Assembly (NCBI GenBank): GCA_936432065.2
Contig: OW386292.2
Span: 98,537,829 to 98,601,828, forward strand
DNA: 64,000 bases
Direction of reading: 5' to 3'
Origin: Rutpela maculata
Lineage: Eukaryota > Arthropoda > Insecta > Coleoptera > Cerambycidae
How positions within the stretch are numbered: the first letter of the stretch is position 1; every line of letters begins with the position of its first letter. The translations under genes and the position numbers were made by a program. Under the pieces are notes generated by a model. The model saw nothing but the letters and a program-made list of their open reading frames with translations, had not been told where the DNA came from and made no database searches. Positions 61,018 through 64,000 of this stretch are shown in pieces.

Positions 61018-62451
61018 ATGAAAAGATCTGAAAAATTAGTAAATACTTTAGAAAAGTTAAGAAAATTTCCACGAACTGGATATTATTATAGAAATATGAA
61101 AAATAATATAGAAAATTATTCCAAGACTTCAAACAACACGAATAAGAAAGAAACTAATGTTTTATTAAATGAAGAGGCAATATCTGAAATTCCTTCCCAT
61201 TCTACTTCCTATGATGGTTCAATTGAATTAAGAAACACTTCAGAGAGATCATTATGTAATGAAAATTTAAGTGATTTTGAAGAATTAGAGGAGTTTGATG
61301 ACACTGGTGATGACGATGAGGAAATGACAAAAATAGAAACTGCAACAGATTTATTAAGAAAATGGGCCATATTTTTTAACATAAGGCATTCTGCTTTAAA
61401 AGAATTACTCTCTATTATTACTCAATTAGGAATACAAAATTTACCTACAGACCCTAGAACTCTCTTAGAAACTCCTCGTAAAATAGACCTTGTAACTAAG
61501 GGAAATGGTAAATATTGGCATAATGGTCTTGAGAAATGCCTTAAAACAACATTATATAATATACAAAATCCCTTAAAGGTAAAACTAAATTTTAATATGG
61601 ATGGTTTACCAATATATAATAGTTCAAAAGCTCAGTTATGGCCAATACTATTTACACTTAACGAAATGAACTATCCACCAATGGTAATTGGTATTTATTA
61701 TGGTGAAAGTAAGCCAAAGTCAGTTACAGAATTTTTAACACCATTTGTAAATGAACTAAAAAATATTATGCAAAATGGCATCGAAATAAATAGTCATCGA
61801 GTTGATGTAGGCATCAGAAGTTTTATTTGTGATACACCTGCCCGATCCTTTATTAAAGGAACTGCTTGTTTTAATGGATATAACTCATGTATCAAATGTA
61901 CCATTATTGGCGAATATAACCATGAAAAGCATAGGATGTGTTTTCCCAGATCGGATATGGAGAGGAGAACCGATACGTCATTTCGTCAAAGGTACGATGA
62001 AGATCACCATAAAACTAATACTTCATTAGAACTTCTACCCATTGATATGGTTAAGGCATTTCCAGTTAGCGACTCTCTTCATTTAGTTGACTTGGGCGTC
62101 ATGAAGCGGCTATTAACAGGATGGGTTACTGGAAATTTAGGTTTAGAGCAAAGTGGGCAGCAAATGAAATAGAGTCAATTTGTTTACTTTTAAAATGTAA
62201 AATGCCAAGTGAATGTCATCGTCATCAAGAAAAAGTTTTTTTTTTTCGGTTTTAGTTTAAAGAATGCAGATAATTTTTTTGAGTCACTCATTTCATCATC
62301 ATATCTAAATATATTTATTTCTGATAATACTAAAAACTCGCCTTGTTGGTATTCTGAAACTCATTTGAAATGTAAATTGGTTGCTATTGAAGAAAACGAT
62401 ACAAAAATGGTATACATTCCTTTAATCCATACTCTTGATCTATCCCCTTAA
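61018..62451 (+). pseudogene. CACTA-like transposase-domain protein, internally deleted
   Basis: The ATG at 61018 opens a 384-codon frame to a stop at 62170-62172. A Lys/Asn-rich N-terminus and an acidic stretch (DFEELEEFDDTGDDDEE) precede the domain: ALKELLSIITQLGIQNLPTD, LKVKLNFNMDGLPIYNSSKA (probable first catalytic Asp), VIGIYYGESKPKSVTEFLTP, and SFICDTPARSFIKGTACFNG (probable second Asp) with YNSCIKCTIIG. PVSDSLHLVDLGVMKRLLTG follows. After the stop a second frame at 62209-62451 gives the expected C-terminal end (DNFFESLISSSYLNIFIS, MVYIPLIHTLD). The region between, with the expected third acidic residue, is missing. The domain resembles En/Spm-type transposases widespread in insects. 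Confidence 0.65.
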
Positions 62452-62650
62452 TTAAGTTTCTGTTTTGTTATAATCATATATTGTATAATATTAAGTAATA
62501 TACACCAGTTTCTTAAAAATTCATATTTATTACAAACTTACAAGTGAACAAACTTTAAAATAAAAATAACAAATACCTCTACTAAACATTTAGAAATAAA
62601 ATAAAGAATCAATACCATACTGCACATTAAACACAAATCAGAATTAGTTC
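62452..62650. other. Intergenic gap between two convergent genes
   Basis: About 200 bp of AT-rich DNA between the transposase C-terminus and the DUF4806 stop, with AATAAA-type signals on both strands near 62560-62600. Confidence 0.5.
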
Positions 62651-63999
62651 TTACTTTTCTTCATCGTTGCTATTATTAATAACATTCAGGTTTTCAACTC
62701 CTACTATATTTTCGCTGTTCGATTGATCATCATGATCTCTATCAACAACAAATTGTTTTGAATTTTTCGTTTTTGTCCTGCTTACACTGTTTTTTAAAAT
62801 TCTTTTTAAAAAATTTGTATTTTCAGTTAGTGTGTGTCTTGAATCTGCCAAGTTTAATAATTTAAAAATAACATCACAAAAATGCTTGTATTTTAGAAAG
62901 GAAATTTTCTTTTCTCTTTCTTTTTTGTTGAACCTGTCCAACTACAAGTGGTCAGAAAATGCCTGTCAAAAAATTTATCCATTAATTGGTAGCCTACTTT
63001 TGTTGCATTATTATTTCCAACAGTTCCTCCAACTTTAGAAAAATACTGTATAAACTCCTGATGTCTCTCTTTATCATACAGTTTATTCCCTATAAAAATG
63101 AAATCATCCTCCGATTTTATTGGCAGCTTCTGCGAATAAGTTATTCTCAACTATTTTGGTTGCATTATCGGGTACCGAAGAAGAATTATGTTCTAACAAG
63201 ATGTTTATTAACCTGTCCATTTTGGTATGAAGGGAGCTTATGCTTTTTTTGTAGCTTCCTGGAATTCTTCTTGGGTTTTCGTTAAAGCATCAATTCTATT
63301 GCTTAACTGTGCCACCATAAAGTTTATCGTGGGGAGTTCTACGATTTGACCATCAAATTGATTATCTAAAAGTAAAATATTAAATTATAAAAAGGCAATC
63401 ACTTTCTTGATGATTGCAGAAAGTCTCTCCGCATTCCTACAGATATTCTACATCGCCTATTGCTCAGTAGAATCACCATTTACGGTTATAAGGAAAAGAA
63501 TTACTTGCTTAATTTATATATATTATACTATTAATAGTTTAAACTTGTACATGGTCAAGTAATTATTCTTACCTTCCTCTAATTGATCAGGAAATATCAC
63601 TACTGGATGGTTACTACCAAGTAGTACAGATTCAGAATTAATATTTTTGTTTTCTGTACTGGCCTCCAAAACAATATTTTCTTGTATATTTATTTCATTA
63701 CTAGCATTTCCATTGCTGTTGACTGTGATTAAGTGATTTAAATCATTTTTTTGATAATGAGCATCCACTAGATGTTCTCGCTCAAAATTTTTTTTTTCTA
63801 AATTTTCCTCATCTTCGGTATCCGCGAATTGACTTAAATAATTTTCTATCTCCATTGCCTTTTTAAATGTTTCAATCCCACTTTTTTTAAAGTACATTTT
63901 TGTTTGGACCAATTTTTATCAGGAACGATTTTCGGATCTTTCCTCATGTTCATTCCACTCCTTCCTGGTGGCCAATATAAAATATTCTTCTCGTCCCAG
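62651..63999 (-). pseudogene. DUF4806-domain protein gene, spliced and frameshifted, running off the window
   Basis: Minus strand. Exon 1 (from the window edge to 63573) starts LYWPPGRSGMNMRKDPKIVP, then WSKQKC. A shift near 63895 leads to SGIETFKKAMEIENYLSQFA, ending PDQLEE before GTAAG. The next exon starts at 63365 after TTTTACTTTTAG and joins in frame: DNQFDGQIVELPTINFMVAQ, then a coiled coil LSNRIDALTKTQEEFQEATK. Single-base shifts in the A-run near 63255, near 63110 and near 62915 break the frame. The DUF4806 domain is clear: KLPIKSEDDFIFIGNKLYDK, KVGGTVGNNNATKVGYQLMD and CSWTGSTKK, then SFLKYKHFCDVIFKLL. A Ser/Asn/Asp-rich tail ends at 62651. The function of DUF4806 is unknown. The 3' end faces the transposase gene. 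Confidence 0.72.
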
Positions 64000-64000
64000 G

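Overview
The window looks like a repeat-dense stretch of an arthropod, most likely insect, genome. The DNA is AT-rich with long (AT)n runs. Exons carry canonical ag/gtaag borders. The transposon families are typical of insects: Jockey/CR1-type LINEs, Ty3/gypsy and Copia elements, Tc1/mariner, pogo, hAT, HARBI1 and DUF4806. Order and species cannot be told from the sequence. No bacterial operon, rRNA, tRNA or CRISPR array was seen.

Layout. 1-12,650: decayed LINEs on the minus strand, a broken gypsy element (4543-8176) flanked by two Jockey LINE copies, and the spliced tail of an unknown gene (11509-12299) with a palindrome in its intron. 12,650-20,100: two more internally deleted gypsy elements, LINE fragments and a ~90-bp tandem array. 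19,806-35,164: the most unusual part. One composite block (LINE tail + gypsy pol + ~147-bp satellite) occurs three times in alternating orientation. Copies 2 and 3 form a palindrome of ~6.3 kb with no detectable indel around an (AT)22 core; copy 1 is an older inverted copy. 35,165-42,684: a complete non-autonomous LTR retrotransposon with ~2.17-kb LTRs and TGATATG/CATATCA ends, inserted in an AT tract. 43,270-51,753: mariner remnant, a chain of small exons whose reading frame stays open across five introns (45519-48575), a coiled-coil C-terminus, a HARBI1 transposase and a pogo fragment. 52,847-57,232: an apparently intact LINE with ORF1 and ORF2 in one frame separated by a single UAG. 57,457-64,000: hAT and Copia remnants, then a CACTA-like transposase facing a DUF4806 protein gene.

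Nearly all genes here belong to mobile elements, and most are broken. Best candidates for something new are: the phase-1 small-exon gene; the transposase/DUF4806 pair with its upstream cluster of CAGC motifs; the UAG-linked LINE; the gag-only LTR element with an Asn/Gln-rich tail; and the AT-centred fold-back structure, which must first be cleared of being an assembly artefact.
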